Positions 27,411 through 37,164 of a DNA stretch of 64,000 bases are shown here, piece after piece. The notes under the pieces were generated by a model. The model searched no databases. It was not told where the DNA came from and was given only the letters and a program-made list of their open reading frames with translations. The stretch covers positions 372,001 to 436,000 of the forward strand of contig CM056587.1 of NCBI GenBank assembly GCA_029721435.1. Reading direction: 5' to 3'. Source of the stretch: Gymnothorax reevesii (lineage: Eukaryota > Chordata > Actinopteri > Anguilliformes > Muraenidae). The translations under genes and the position numbers were made by a program. The number at the start of each line of letters is the position of its first letter. Within the stretch, counting starts at the first letter, position 1.

Positions 27411-28042
27411 CATTCAAATTCAAATTCAATTTATTTGTATAGCGCTTTTCACAGATAAACTGTCACAAAGACGCTTTACAGTCAGAGATGAGTTACTGAA
27501 AGGGCAGTGCCCAGCCTATTCCCCACTACAGCAAATGAGGCAAAAAACTCCCGGTAGGGAGAAAAATCCTAAAACAGTGGTGAGAAAAAACTCCCCAGTG
27601 GGAAGAAATCTCAGGAGGAACCCGGCTATAGTGGGGAAGCCCATCCTCCGCGGGCTAGCTAGTTAATAAGAAGATAATGACAATAGAGTTCCATAAAAGT
27701 CCATCTAAACAGTGCTATCAGTTGCTGGAGGAAGTGGCATGCCAAGGATGGTGCAGGACTGGATCAGGACAGCAGCAGCCAGCGCTCATGGTGAGGGACA
27801 GGGCTCGGATGGTCCAGGAGTCAGGGTTGTGGAGGGAAAGATCCTCGGAGAAAGACAGAAAAAAGTGGGGTGAGGCACTGGATAAAACTACTGCATATTA
27901 ATAAAAATACAGTCCTGTGTCATGTGCCAAATGAGAATTTAGGAGCTGACTGGTCAGGAAGCAGTCAACACCGCTCCATCCACTTCCAGCAGCACAGAGG
28001 CCCTACACTTATTCCAGGAAGATCACTTCAGATTTTCTAGAC

Positions 28043-28366
28043 ACTAGTACCAAATGGACCTCCCCGGTGACTAAGGCTGTAGCAAGCCCCACTGGCACCG
28101 TTAATGCATGCTCAGTGCCACCGGTTCCACATGGATTTGCTTAACAGTACACCAGTACCATATGGACCTCCCCAGTGACTAAGGCTGTAGCAAGCCCCAC
28201 TGGCACCGTTAATGCATGCTCAGTGCCACCGGTTCCACGTGGACTTGCTTAACACTACACCAGTACCATATGGACCTCCCCAGTGACTGAGGCTGTAGCA
28301 AGCCCCACTGGCACCGTCAATGCAGGCTCAGTGCCACCGGTTCCACATGGATTTACATAACACTGG
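28043..28366 (-). repeat. Three 108-bp tandem repeats in the LINE 3' UTR
   Basis: Units starting around 28043, 28151 and 28259 are nearly identical and share TATGGACCTCCCCAGTGACT and GTGCCACCGGTTCCAC. The period is 108 bp. Confidence 0.9.
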
Positions 28367-28442
28367 CTTCCAATATCGTGAACATGTCATAAATCAAGGT
28401 TGTAGTCAGTCCCACCAGAGCCAACACATAACTAATCATGAA

Positions 28443-30929
28443 CTAATCATAGGCTTGACTAAAAAGATAAGTTTTCAGCCTACTCTTGAAGACAGAGAGT
28501 GTGTCAGAAGCCCTAATTTGTCTTGGGAGATTGTTCCATAGAATTGGTGCTTTATAAGAGAATGCTCTGCCTCCAATTGTAACTCTAGATATATTTGGAA
28601 TTTTCAAGTAGTCAGCACCTTGTGAACGAAGTAATCTTGGTGGGGAGTAAGGAATGAGAAGACTGCAAAGATATTCCGGGGCCAAGTCATTTAAGGCTTT
28701 GTAAGTTAGTAATAGTATTTTGTACTCAATTCTAAATTTTACAGGCAGCCAATGAAGATTTTTGAGCACCGGGCTAATATGATCATATTTCTTAGTCCTA
28801 GTCAGAACCCTAGCTGCAGCATTCTGCACTAATTGAAGACGTTTCAGGGCTGAGCTAGTGCAACCAGACAGTAAGACATTGCAATAGTCCAGCCGAGAAG
28901 AGACAAATGCGTGAACCAATTTTTCAGCATCTTTAAGAGACAACATTTTTCTAAGTTTAGATATGTTTCGAAGATGGAAAAAAGCCACTCGGATGATATT
29001 GTTGATGTGAGCCTGGAAAGAGAGTTCTGAATCAAGAGTCACACCAAGGTTTTTAACGACAGCTCTGGCAGAAACAGAGAGGTCATCTAAGTTAAGAGAG
29101 AACTTAACGAATGAGTCTCTAAGACATTTGGGACCCAGTACCAATATTTCAGTCTTATCTGGGTTTAGTGAAAGAAAATTTTGCGTCATCCAAGCTTTAA
29201 CAGCTTTCAGACACATCTCTAATCTAGAAACCGGATCATTTTCACCCGGTTTAAAGGATATATAGAGCTGCGTGTCGTCTGCATAGCAATGGTATTTAAC
29301 ATCAAGTGTACTTATGATATTTCCAAGCGGAAGCATGTATAGTGAAAAAAGCAAAGGGCCCAGAACAGATCCTTGAGGTATTCCAAAGTTAACCCTGGAA
29401 TACTCTGAACACTTGTTATTTACCCGGACAAACTGAGATCTATCAGACAAATAAGACTTAAACCAAGAAAGGGCAAGTCCAGAAATACCAGCTAATTTTT
29501 CCAACCTACAAAGAAGAATATGGTGGTCTACTGTATCAAAGGCGGCACTTAAATCGAGAAGGACGAGAACAGAAATGCGGCCTCTATCCATAGAGAGAAG
29601 CAGATCATTTACTACAACAGTGAGGGCTGTTTCGGTGCTGTGATGCTTTCTATAGGCAGACTGAAAACTGTCAAAAACCTCATTAGTTTGCAGGAAAGAA
29701 GAGAGCTGTTGGGCAACACATTTTTCAAGGATCTTAGATAAAAATGTGAGGTTTGAGATTGGCCTATAATTGGCTAGGACTGTGGGATCCAAATCTGGTT
29801 TTTTAAGCAGCGGCTTGATTTCTGCCATCTTAAATGAAGTGGGAACAATACCTGAAATCAAAGAAGAATTAATTATGTGAAGAATTGGGCCGCCAAGAAT
29901 GGGCAGGAGTTCTTTCATTAGCTTTGTGGGAATGGGATCCAAGATACAAGTAGATGATTTGGAAGTAACAACTAATTTGGCTAGTTCACTCAGGGATATA
30001 GGAGAAAGGGACTCAAACTGGTTTGTGTGTAATGTGCAAGACTCCATATCATGAGAAACGCCATCGCAAACTGGTAAGGAAGCAGTGATCTTCTCTCTAA
30101 TTCCAATAATTTTGCCATTAAAGAAATTTAAAAAATCATCACTGCTGCAAGAGACTGGAATTTGAGGGTTACTTGCAGCATGATTGTTAGTTAACTTAGC
30201 CACGGTTTTGAACAGAAATCGAGAATTATTTTTATTTTCCTGCATGAGATTTGAAAAGTAACAGGACCTTGCACAAGAAAGAGCATGCTTATATGCAACA
30301 AGGCTCACTTTCCAAGCACTATGGAATACCTGGAATTTAGTGGAGCGCCATTTCCGTTCTAGATGACGAGATTTTTGCTTTAGTGTCCTTGTCTGGTCAG
30401 TGTACCATGGGGCTGGCCTCTTCTTCTGAGTAATCTTTTTATATTTCAGTGGCGCGACTACATTAAGGGTACAACGGAGAGCATCAGCAAACTTTTCTGC
30501 GGTATCGTCAATAGAGGAGGCACTGACTGGATGCTCAAAATAAGATGGGAAAACCTCAGTGAATTTTGTAGAAGTTGTTGCAGTAAAAGTACGACCAGTG
30601 TACATCCTAGTTTCTAACAATGCAGGGTGGGTCAATTGTAAGCAGAAGGTGATAAGAAAATGGTCAGACAAACTGGGATTATGTGAATGAATCCTGACCG
30701 GCCCAATGTTAATGCCAAAGCTTAAGATCAGGTCTAAAGTATGACCATGAAAATGAGTTGGGCCAACAACACTCTGAGCGAAGCCAACTGACTCCAAAAT
30801 GTTAGTGAATGCGGATGTTCGAGAATCATCTGTCCTCTCAAAGTGCAGGTTAAAGTCGCCCAATATAACTATTCTATCATAGCTTAAAACTAAGTCTGAA
30901 AGGAATTCTGAAAGGAAGCATTGTAGCAC
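28443..30929 (-). CDS. LINE ORF2: endonuclease (partial) and reverse transcriptase
   Basis: An uninterrupted frame of 828 codons. The start is the C-terminal part of an APE-type endonuclease: ILGDFNLHF near residues 22-30 and SDHFLITF near 90. Reverse transcriptase follows, with [43 protein letters not shown] and the catalytic CYADDTQLY at about 548. The C-terminal domain ends LSVFKSRLKTYLFSQAYD. These motifs fit the L2 clade of the jockey group. The N-terminal half of the endonuclease is missing, so the first Met is only internal and the copy is not autonomous. The absence of stops or frameshifts over 2.5 kb suggests a recent insertion. Confidence 0.9.
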   Translation of the reverse strand: MLQCFLSEFLSDLVLSYDRIVILGDFNLHFERTDDSRTSAFTNILESVGFAQSVVGPTHFHGHTLDLILSFGINIGPVRIHSHNPSLSDHFLITFCLQLTHPALLETRMYTGRTFTATTSTKFTEVFPSYFEHPVSASSIDDTAEKFADALRCTLNVVAPLKYKKITQKKRPAPWYTDQTRTLKQKSRHLERKWRSTKFQVFHSAWKVSLVAYKHALSCARSCYFSNLMQENKNNSRFLFKTVAKLTNNHAASNPQIPVSCSSDDFLNFFNGKIIGIREKITASLPVCDGVSHDMESCTLHTNQFESLSPISLSELAKLVVTSKSSTCILDPIPTKLMKELLPILGGPILHIINSSLISGIVPTSFKMAEIKPLLKKPDLDPTVLANYRPISNLTFLSKILEKCVAQQLSSFLQTNEVFDSFQSAYRKHHSTETALTVVVNDLLLSMDRGRISVLVLLDLSAAFDTVDHHILLCRLEKLAGISGLALSWFKSYLSDRSQFVRVNNKCSEYSRVNFGIPQGSVLGPLLFSLYMLPLGNIISTLDVKYHCYADDTQLYISFKPGENDPVSRLEMCLKAVKAWMTQNFLSLNPDKTEILVLGPKCLRDSFVKFSLNLDDLSVSARAVVKNLGVTLDSELSFQAHINNIIRVAFFHLRNISKLRKMLSLKDAEKLVHAFVSSRLDYCNVLLSGCTSSALKRLQLVQNAAARVLTRTKKYDHISPVLKNLHWLPVKFRIEYKILLLTYKALNDLAPEYLCSLLIPYSPPRLLRSQGADYLKIPNISRVTIGGRAFSYKAPILWNNLPRQIRASDTLSVFKSRLKTYLFSQAYD

Positions 30930-30945
30930 CTTTCCTTTACATTAA

Positions 30946-31479
30946 CCCTATAATGCCCCTGTATCATATGATACACCAAATTTGAAGGACTATGTTCACC
31001 TGGCAAGACGCAACGCAAACACGACTGCTCACTGTATCATATCTGATACACAGTGCTGCTACCTGGAGGGAAGAAGTGACAATACAGGAGTCTCTCCATT
31101 TGTCACTCACTTCAAGGTAGTAGCTCTCAAGTGAATGGGAATTCATGAATTTACCTGTACTTTGGCCGTGAAGTTTGGCATTCCAAGGTAAATATTACAC
31201 AAAAACTTATTCTTATACATGTTAAGGGATAGCTATAGATAGTAGATGGCATTTAAATTATTTGAAATTTCGAGTGTTGAGTTCTGGAGGGTGGCTGATT
31301 TTTGGCAGTATCAGATATGATGCTCCTGGAATTAGAAGTAGTTCTGTTCAGCAATGTATATTTTGCTGTCACAAAACCTATTCATGGACACTGGATCTGT
31401 ATACTACCCTTCAATACTTCAAAAATATTACTGGGTCATATATTTCCTATATTGATGTCTGTGTCTGGGCATTATAGGG
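30946..31479. mobile_element. piggyBac-like MITE, 534 bp
   Basis: The left flank is TTAA (30942-30945) and the right flank TGAA (31480-31483, probably a mutated TTAA). The ends are CCCTATAATGCCC and GGGCATTATAGGG, perfect 13-bp inverted repeats. Inside is GTATCATATGATAC, repeated in degenerate form about 60 bp later. No transposase is encoded. Confidence 0.85.
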
Positions 31480-31483
31480 TGAA

Positions 31484-32392
31484 AAGAATCAGAACACACT
31501 TATCATGGCCACATAAATACTTCCAGATCGTTTTCTGGGAGTTAGGAACTTTCCTAAGCAAAAAAGACCATTCGGACGCAGCCATCGTCTCCATGCTCAA
31601 TTCCTCCTTATGTTGCTGTAAAACAGGATTGATTAATAGCTCATTATTTTTATCTCGCATATTGTTCACTGTATGTTTTTTACATTTTTGGTGGATCTTC
31701 TGTCGGCCGCCTATATTTACATGCACATTGTCATACTTACGTCTGCTCGTTAAAAGAGAAGCATATTCATTTGGTTATTTGAATGAGAACACGTACAACA
31801 CAGTTTGCATTTCTTTTTATTTTGGCTTTGTGGATGTAAAAAGTGTTGCTCAATTTAGTTTTACTTTATCAGCTGCTTTTCCTCCTCAATTACAATTCAC
31901 TTTAATGAGGCTACGAAACGTACTGATAGTGAGACTCAGCTCCCGCTGTGAGTGAGGGATGCAGTTTACTGTTTAATTTTACCAATCAAATTGTACGAAA
32001 ACAAGGTGCAATAAAAAGGACAATGACAAAAAGCAGAGCGAAACTGTTACAATTCATTCATGTCCATGTTCTTGCTTGTCAAAATGATGATTTTCGTTTA
32101 TGGTTAAGTCATTTACAATGGTGAAAAGGCCTAACATTATTCATTTAGTTGTGATTTTATGCCGATGTCCGGAGAGCTATTGTCGTACCCCTGGCGTCCG
32201 TCCGCGTCCGTCCGCGTGCAGAAAAACTTTAACCTTGCCCCCCGGCGAGCTTTGTTGTCTTTCTGGCAACTCTTGTTTTGTATTGGAGTAACCTACAAAT
32301 TCACGGTTACCTTCCATTGATGTAATAAACGTATCTGGCTGATAACTTCGTCAATGGATGTGTGGACTGTGTTATTGGAATGGTGACAGTAG
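31484..32392. other. Unassigned sequence with a stem-loop type fragment
   Basis: Mostly AT-rich without a gene. At 32180-32225 there is GGCGTCCGTCCGCGTCCGTC, similar to the start of the dispersed repeat at 55905. An open frame of 217 codons (31302-31955) crosses the MITE border and has no recognisable domain. Confidence 0.4.
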
Positions 32393-34290
32393 GGCTGTGC
32401 GATATGGCGATATGTATCGTGCCTCGATAGAAAAATAGCTCTATCGTTGTGTTACAAATCAAGTCATTTCCGGTAATTTATTATGGGAGTTTATGAGCAT
32501 AGGCCACATTAACTGACTGCCTAATATGCATAAAAACACAGTTTAAAGGGATAGTCCACCCAAAAACTATAATTTGTATATCAATTACTCAGCATTAGAT
32601 GTCTCGAATGGACAAAGTTGTTTTTCACCTGATGCAACTTTATGGCCACTGGAGAGATTTGAAAAATTTTCCAAATTCCTTTTCTCTGGAAACAAATGGG
32701 GTCACCCAGTGCCAACGGCAAGACTCCACAAAACATCTGTTGACAGACTTCAAACCATCGTCAAACACATCATCCAGTATAATCCAAGAGTGCTTTGTCA
32801 ACTCGTATCCTCAGAACTCCAGAAACATGGTTGTTTTTCGCTAAAAATATTAATTCTACACACTTCAAGCAATCTAGCGCATTCAACGGAAGTCCCACCT
32901 CCTGGCTCGTTACCAGAGACTAATAAAGTTTTTGAGAGAAGGGAGAAAACGTGTTTCAAAAACTTAATTAGTCTCTGGGAACGAGCTGGGAGGCGGGACT
33001 TGCGTTGAATGCGCCAGATTGCTTGAAGCGCAAGTTCAGTGTTTTATTTTTTTTTGCGAAAAATAACCACGTGTTTGGAGTTCTGAGGTTTACGAGTGGA
33101 CAAAGCAGACGTTTTTGGACGATGTGTTCGACTATGGTTTGAAAGTTTGTCAGACGTTTTGTGGAGTCTTGCCGTTACTACTGGGAGACCCCATTTGCTT
33201 CCAGAGAGAAGGAATTTGGATAATTTTTCAAAACTCTCCAGTGGCCATAAAGTTGCGCCCGGTGAAAGACAATTTTGTCAGTTCAAGACATCTAATGATG
33301 AGTAATTAATATACAAATTATAGTTTTTGGGTGGACTATCACCAAGTTCAATCCTGTGAGGAAGTGTGGCAGCTATGCCGTAGGGGTCGACATGGTTTGT
33401 TCTGAGGGCCGCACTTCACCGATCACAACAGCAAGACGGCAACGTCATTTTATTAACCGTGCTAATGACGCTCAGATAATAGAAGTAGTCACGACTGCAT
33501 TCTCTAAATCAAAACGATCACTCCAAAACAATGTTTTTACCCCTCAGCGCTCAAGGCTGACGGGGTATTGCTATTCCTCGTGCGGTTGGGTGGGCGGGCG
33601 TCTCCAAAAACTTAAACATCGGGCTGAGGGATATTCCGTGCATTGCACGCCTATTTTGATTTATTTCTCACTGTAAATTTAGTGACTGCTTGCAGTATGC
33701 AGAATTTGGGGATGGGCTAGCAACATTGCAGTAGATATGCAGACCAGCATCGTCTTGTCTTCATCAGCTGGCACGAAACACGGAGGTCGCACAACAAAGT
33801 CTAGCAGACGTTAACGGCCTTTCATCTATGTACATGCTGCTCTGGTTTTGTAGAGGTGCAGAGAGCCTCTGTAGGAGCCGCACACACCTGCGGTGTATCT
33901 GTGGCCAAGTTTTGAGAGAAAAGTAAAAGTGTCGCTCCATATGGTGCACTCAGGGCACCACTGTTGCCTGGGAAGAAATGTGCCAGCATCAGGAAGCATG
34001 TAGAGATTGCCGATAAATTCCTTCCATCATCACACTTCTCTTTTACAGTCATATTGTAGATTTTGTTCACTGTTGAATTGAAAATTTGCACAAAGGTTAC
34101 AAATGAAAGGAGAAAAATGGTAAAATATGATTAAGTACCTTCTATTTGTCAAGTACATAATTCTAAATGCAATAAGAAATGGCCTTTTCCATGTGGTGAT
34201 TTTATAGAAACCACTTATTCATGAAAATTACAGAAATTTTGTGAATATCGTGATATACATCGTTATCGGGATATCAGGTAACCTATGTTG
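32393..34290. mobile_element. hAT-like element relic with internal foldback
   Basis: The left end reads AGGGCTGTGCGATATGGC followed by GATATGTATCG, and near 34243-34275 there is ATCGTGATATACATCG, TTATCGGGATATC. This pattern is typical of hAT-type repeats of fish. A foldback element (32549-33345) was later inserted. No transposase frame is visible. The right end is uncertain. Confidence 0.5.
32549..33345. mobile_element. Foldback element, about 800 bp, nearly all inverted repeat
   Basis: The ends GATAGTCCACCCAAAAACTA and TAGTTTTTGGGTGGACTATC are perfect inverses. The pairing goes on for about 380 bp per arm, for example ATTACTCAGCATTAGATGTC against GACATCTAATGATGAGTAAT. The GGGATAGTCCACCCAAAA end is like a widespread fish family whose end is GGGATAGTTCACCC. 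Open frames inside are by-products. Confidence 0.85.
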
Positions 34291-34600
34291 GGATGTCTAA
34301 TGGTTGTTTAGCGGTCAAAAATCCACAAGCTTGGAAGACACGTGTACATGCAATTATATGGCAAGTGTACATGTTTAGAATTTTTTGTACATGTTCCCAC
34401 CCCTAGTTGCTAACTTACATAGTTGGAGTCACTGACTGCAGCTATTTGGTCAAACTAGCAATGCAGGATGCTAAAGTAGTTAGCAACTTTGCTATTGAGA
34501 AACCTCCCCCAGATTGTGGGCGAAGGGAACCCGAACGTGTACAAGCTGAGAATTTTACTGACAAGCGTTTGGCTGGCTAACAGGAGGCCCTTGGGCAACG
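33346..34600. other. Unassigned, includes a small stem-loop repeat
   Basis: Around 33550-33660 there is repeat-like sequence ending with the hairpin CGTGCATTGCACG (33637-33649). The rest is unique or hAT-derived. No gene was recognised. Confidence 0.4.
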
Positions 34601-34619
34601 CAAAGTGCTGTAATCCTAT

Positions 34620-34800
34620 AATCCAAAACCAAAAATCCTTTCCAATTTATTTCACTGCAGCACAAAGCCGATTGCACGCTGCTCTGAAAAGGCTACCAGC
34701 CAGTGGTGCGACCTGGGCTTCAACCCAGGCCGTGGTGCCCAGTACTGCTCTGCAAAGCAGCACCTCAACTTGGTGAGCTATCCAGGTAGCCAAACAGCGC
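34620..34800 (-). mobile_element. tRNA-derived SINE
   Basis: On the minus strand the head reads GGATAGCTCACCAAGTTGAGG (A-box region) and then GGCCTGGGTTGAAGCCC (B box), followed by a SINE body toward TTTCAGAGCAGCGTGC. The tRNA part is too degenerate for a functional tRNA gene. Confidence 0.7.
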
Positions 34801-35270
34801 AGTATTTACCACAGGATTTTGTGAGACACTGGTGGGTGGATCTCAGATGTTGTATGGGGGTCCAGGGAAGAAGATTTTAGACATTATCAAGTGAAATGTA
34901 TCAATGTGGTGCATTTTAAGGCAAAATTAAGGGGCTCGTAGTGACCAGAGAGATATCTTACCTCATACACACGTTTTATACAGTCAAATAACAAATTCAA
35001 ATCAAACTTATCATACAAATGAACATTTGAACATAGAATAGCATGAGAAGAACTAAATTTAATCATAGAAAGCATCTTTGGGGAAAAAATTCACAAGCTG
35101 TGCATTTCATTTAGTTTGGCTCTCATCCCATTCACTAACATGGAAGGGGTGGGATTTATGTCCTATACTGCAGATAGCCACCAGGGGGCGAGCGAGGCGC
35201 TTTGGCTTCACTTCTGGGGTTCTGTCCAAGGGGGTAGGAATACACCTGGAAGTTGAAGCTCAATTGAACG
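34801..35270. other. Unassigned, contains part of a dispersed repeat
   Basis: The end of this stretch (35100-35270) looks like a common fish repeat with GGCGCTTTGGCTTCACTTCT and holds the CTCF-like site. No gene is visible. Confidence 0.4.
35178..35190 (+). promoter_or_regulatory. CTCF-like motif
   Basis: CCACCAGGGGGCG fits the vertebrate CTCF core consensus at every key position. It lies within repeat-derived sequence in the last RCBTB1 intron. Binding is not shown by sequence alone. Confidence 0.5.
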
Positions 35271-35278
35271 CTCTAGAA

Positions 35279-35566
35279 CAGGGATGGGCAACTCCAGTCC
35301 TGGAGGGCCGGTGTGTATGCAGGTTTTTCAATTACCCTGACTAATTGAGTTAATTGGCTGCACACAAATATAGATTTTTGCAAAGGTTTGAACAAAGAAA
35401 AATGTTCTATGTAGGGTGACAAGAACAGTCTTATGTGGTAATTCATAATAAATTAAAGAAATGTCAGATTTCATGAATAGTTTGGCTAATTTAGATAATT
35501 AACTAATTAAGGGCAGAGGTTGGTGTGAAAACCAGGGACAGATGCGGCCCTCGTTGCCCATCCCTT
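35279..35566. mobile_element. hAT-type MITE, 288 bp
   Basis: The ends CAGGGATGGGCAAC and GTTGCCCATCCCTT are inverted repeats. The flanking 8 bp are CTCTAGAA (35271-35278) and CTCTAGAC (35567-35574), a 7 of 8 match as expected for hAT elements. The interior is AT-rich and non-coding. Confidence 0.9.
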
Positions 35567-35574
35567 CTCTAGAC

Positions 35575-36609
35575 GATGGCAGATGATCAACTAGCGGTAG
35601 CTTCTCAATTCACCCCTATTCATTTTTGCCTGACTTTTGCCATTAAATAACTTTACACTAAAAACATTATGAGCCTTCATGTCAGCGATAATATTTTCTA
35701 AGAGAAACTACATTTTGTAGCAGATTTTGTAGCGTAATGGTCTAATAGTAAGCATGTCGATGACACTAGGCTAGGCTAAAAGTGACGTGAAATTCCGGCG
35801 TCTTTGTCGCACAGGATGTAAATAATCGTACTGTTTAGACCAGAAGCCCATAACGAATCATAGACAGAAGACTAAGCCACATCCTTAACAAAGTGAAGTA
35901 CCTATGTAGTAATAATTTGCAAAACATATCGAACCGAATCAGTCTATACTGACAGAGCCAATCGCTTGCTCGCTGGGACTTATGTGTAGGATACATCTAC
36001 CAGACGAGTTACCGCTTCTCAGAATGTTGGTTTACGTCAGCGAGCTGACTTAAAGCCTGCGCAATAGGCGTGGTGCCCAACTGAAAACTCGTTCAATTGA
36101 GCTTCTCACACTCCATTGAAAATGGCGCCATCCCACCATCCACTTCTTTTACTGTTTATGGTTCTGTGATTCATCTTTATATACAGTCTATGGTCCCCCA
36201 CAGTAATCACCTACTGAGTGTTTGGTTATTTATTTGTACTTTAGAGTGTACCTGCCACAAAATAATCAGAGATCAACTTCTCTCATTCACTGTGCCGCTG
36301 TGTGGAGGACATTAAGAAGCATTCAGTTTAATTTTATAGTAAAAATTTTTGTAAAAATTGCCTTTATTTGCCGCCTATGCATCATGATTAAGTGCTTACA
36401 ATAGTGTTGGGCGATATGTCAAAACTTGGCTTGACATTGCTAGGGAGAAAAGGGATGATTGCATGATGGCAAAGGAAGTGGTGGTTTACTGCCTGGCGTA
36501 GGCTATTGCGTAATTCCCTACGAGAACGCATCGTCTCAAACCGTCGACAGCCTTCTGAGTGCTCCTAGCTTTGGAAGTGCACATTGTGTTTGCATTTTAT
36601 TTTAATCAG
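35575..36609. other. Unassigned, repeat-like sequence
   Basis: No gene seen. CAATTGAGCTTCTCACAC (36093-36110) and the TATACAGTCTATGG block are reminiscent of common fish repeats, and GTGTTGGGCGATATG at 36404 resembles a hAT end. Confidence 0.4.
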
Positions 36610-36950
36610 TGAACATAATCAGAAGTTGAAATGCCGAAACCAGCGAAGATGATGACATTGACGTCATCAAGTATGTTCCTATTCCAATTGCAGAAAGACT
36701 GTACCTTCGTCGTCCCGTCCCTGGGGAGTTTGTTCTTTCAACTGAACTCTGCAAGTCCAGACTCTCGGAGTTCACAAGTTCGAACTTGGTGTACTTGTTA
36801 TTGAGGAACGGCTAAACCCGTGCAATACAGGTTTTACAGACAGCAAGTTCCGTTACCGTGGACAGTTGTACCAAGCATCCAAATTACAAACAAGTATAAA
36901 AAGTCAGCTTCAAATGAGGTTGATGTTCACATTCCTTCTGTAGAATATCC
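36610..36950 (+). pseudogene. Unidentified coding relic with one frameshift
   Basis: Two successive open segments have protein-like composition. The first (about 36636-36800) reads EDDDIDVIKYVPIPIAERL and continues through RRPVPGEFVLSTELCK. The second, in another frame (about 36768-36940), reads GVHKFELGVLVIEERLNP and FTDSKFRYRGQLYQASKL. They overlap near 36780, consistent with one frameshift in a once continuous sequence. There are no introns and no start codon. I do not recognise the protein. It could be a transposon gene or a retrocopy. Confidence 0.4.
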
Positions 36951-37164
36951 CCTGATATCGCTCATGCATATTTAGGACACAAAAATTAGCAACAGTAACT
37001 TGGCTACGTTAGCCACAGTGCTGCAGCCACAATCAACTGGCTATCACGTCAGGTTGGCTTATGCAATAAAAGCAACTTGCAGCTTCTGTGTCTGAGTCAC
37101 GGACAGTCGCGACCGATCCAGGATTTATCTTAAGATATTTTAGAAAGCCTGCGCTAGAGGCCAG

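Larger units (their letters stand above)
27411..30940 (-). mobile_element. L2-like LINE, 5'-truncated, long open frame
   Basis: A minus-strand non-LTR retrotransposon of about 3.5 kb. It has an 828-codon frame, a 1-kb 3' UTR with a triple 108-bp repeat, and a terminal (TTGAAT)-type tail near 27411-27432. The 3' end contains the AAAAGCGCTATACAAATAAA motif common to fish L2 elements. The 5' end is cut inside the endonuclease domain and abuts a TTAA MITE at 30942. There is no first ORF. Confidence 0.9.

Noticed and set aside
31302..31955. 217-codon open frame
   Set aside because: It starts in a MITE, ends in unrelated sequence, and has no domain or codon bias typical of genes.
34675..34795. Functional tRNA gene on the minus strand
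   Set aside because: A and B boxes are visible, but the stems do not fold well and a SINE body follows.
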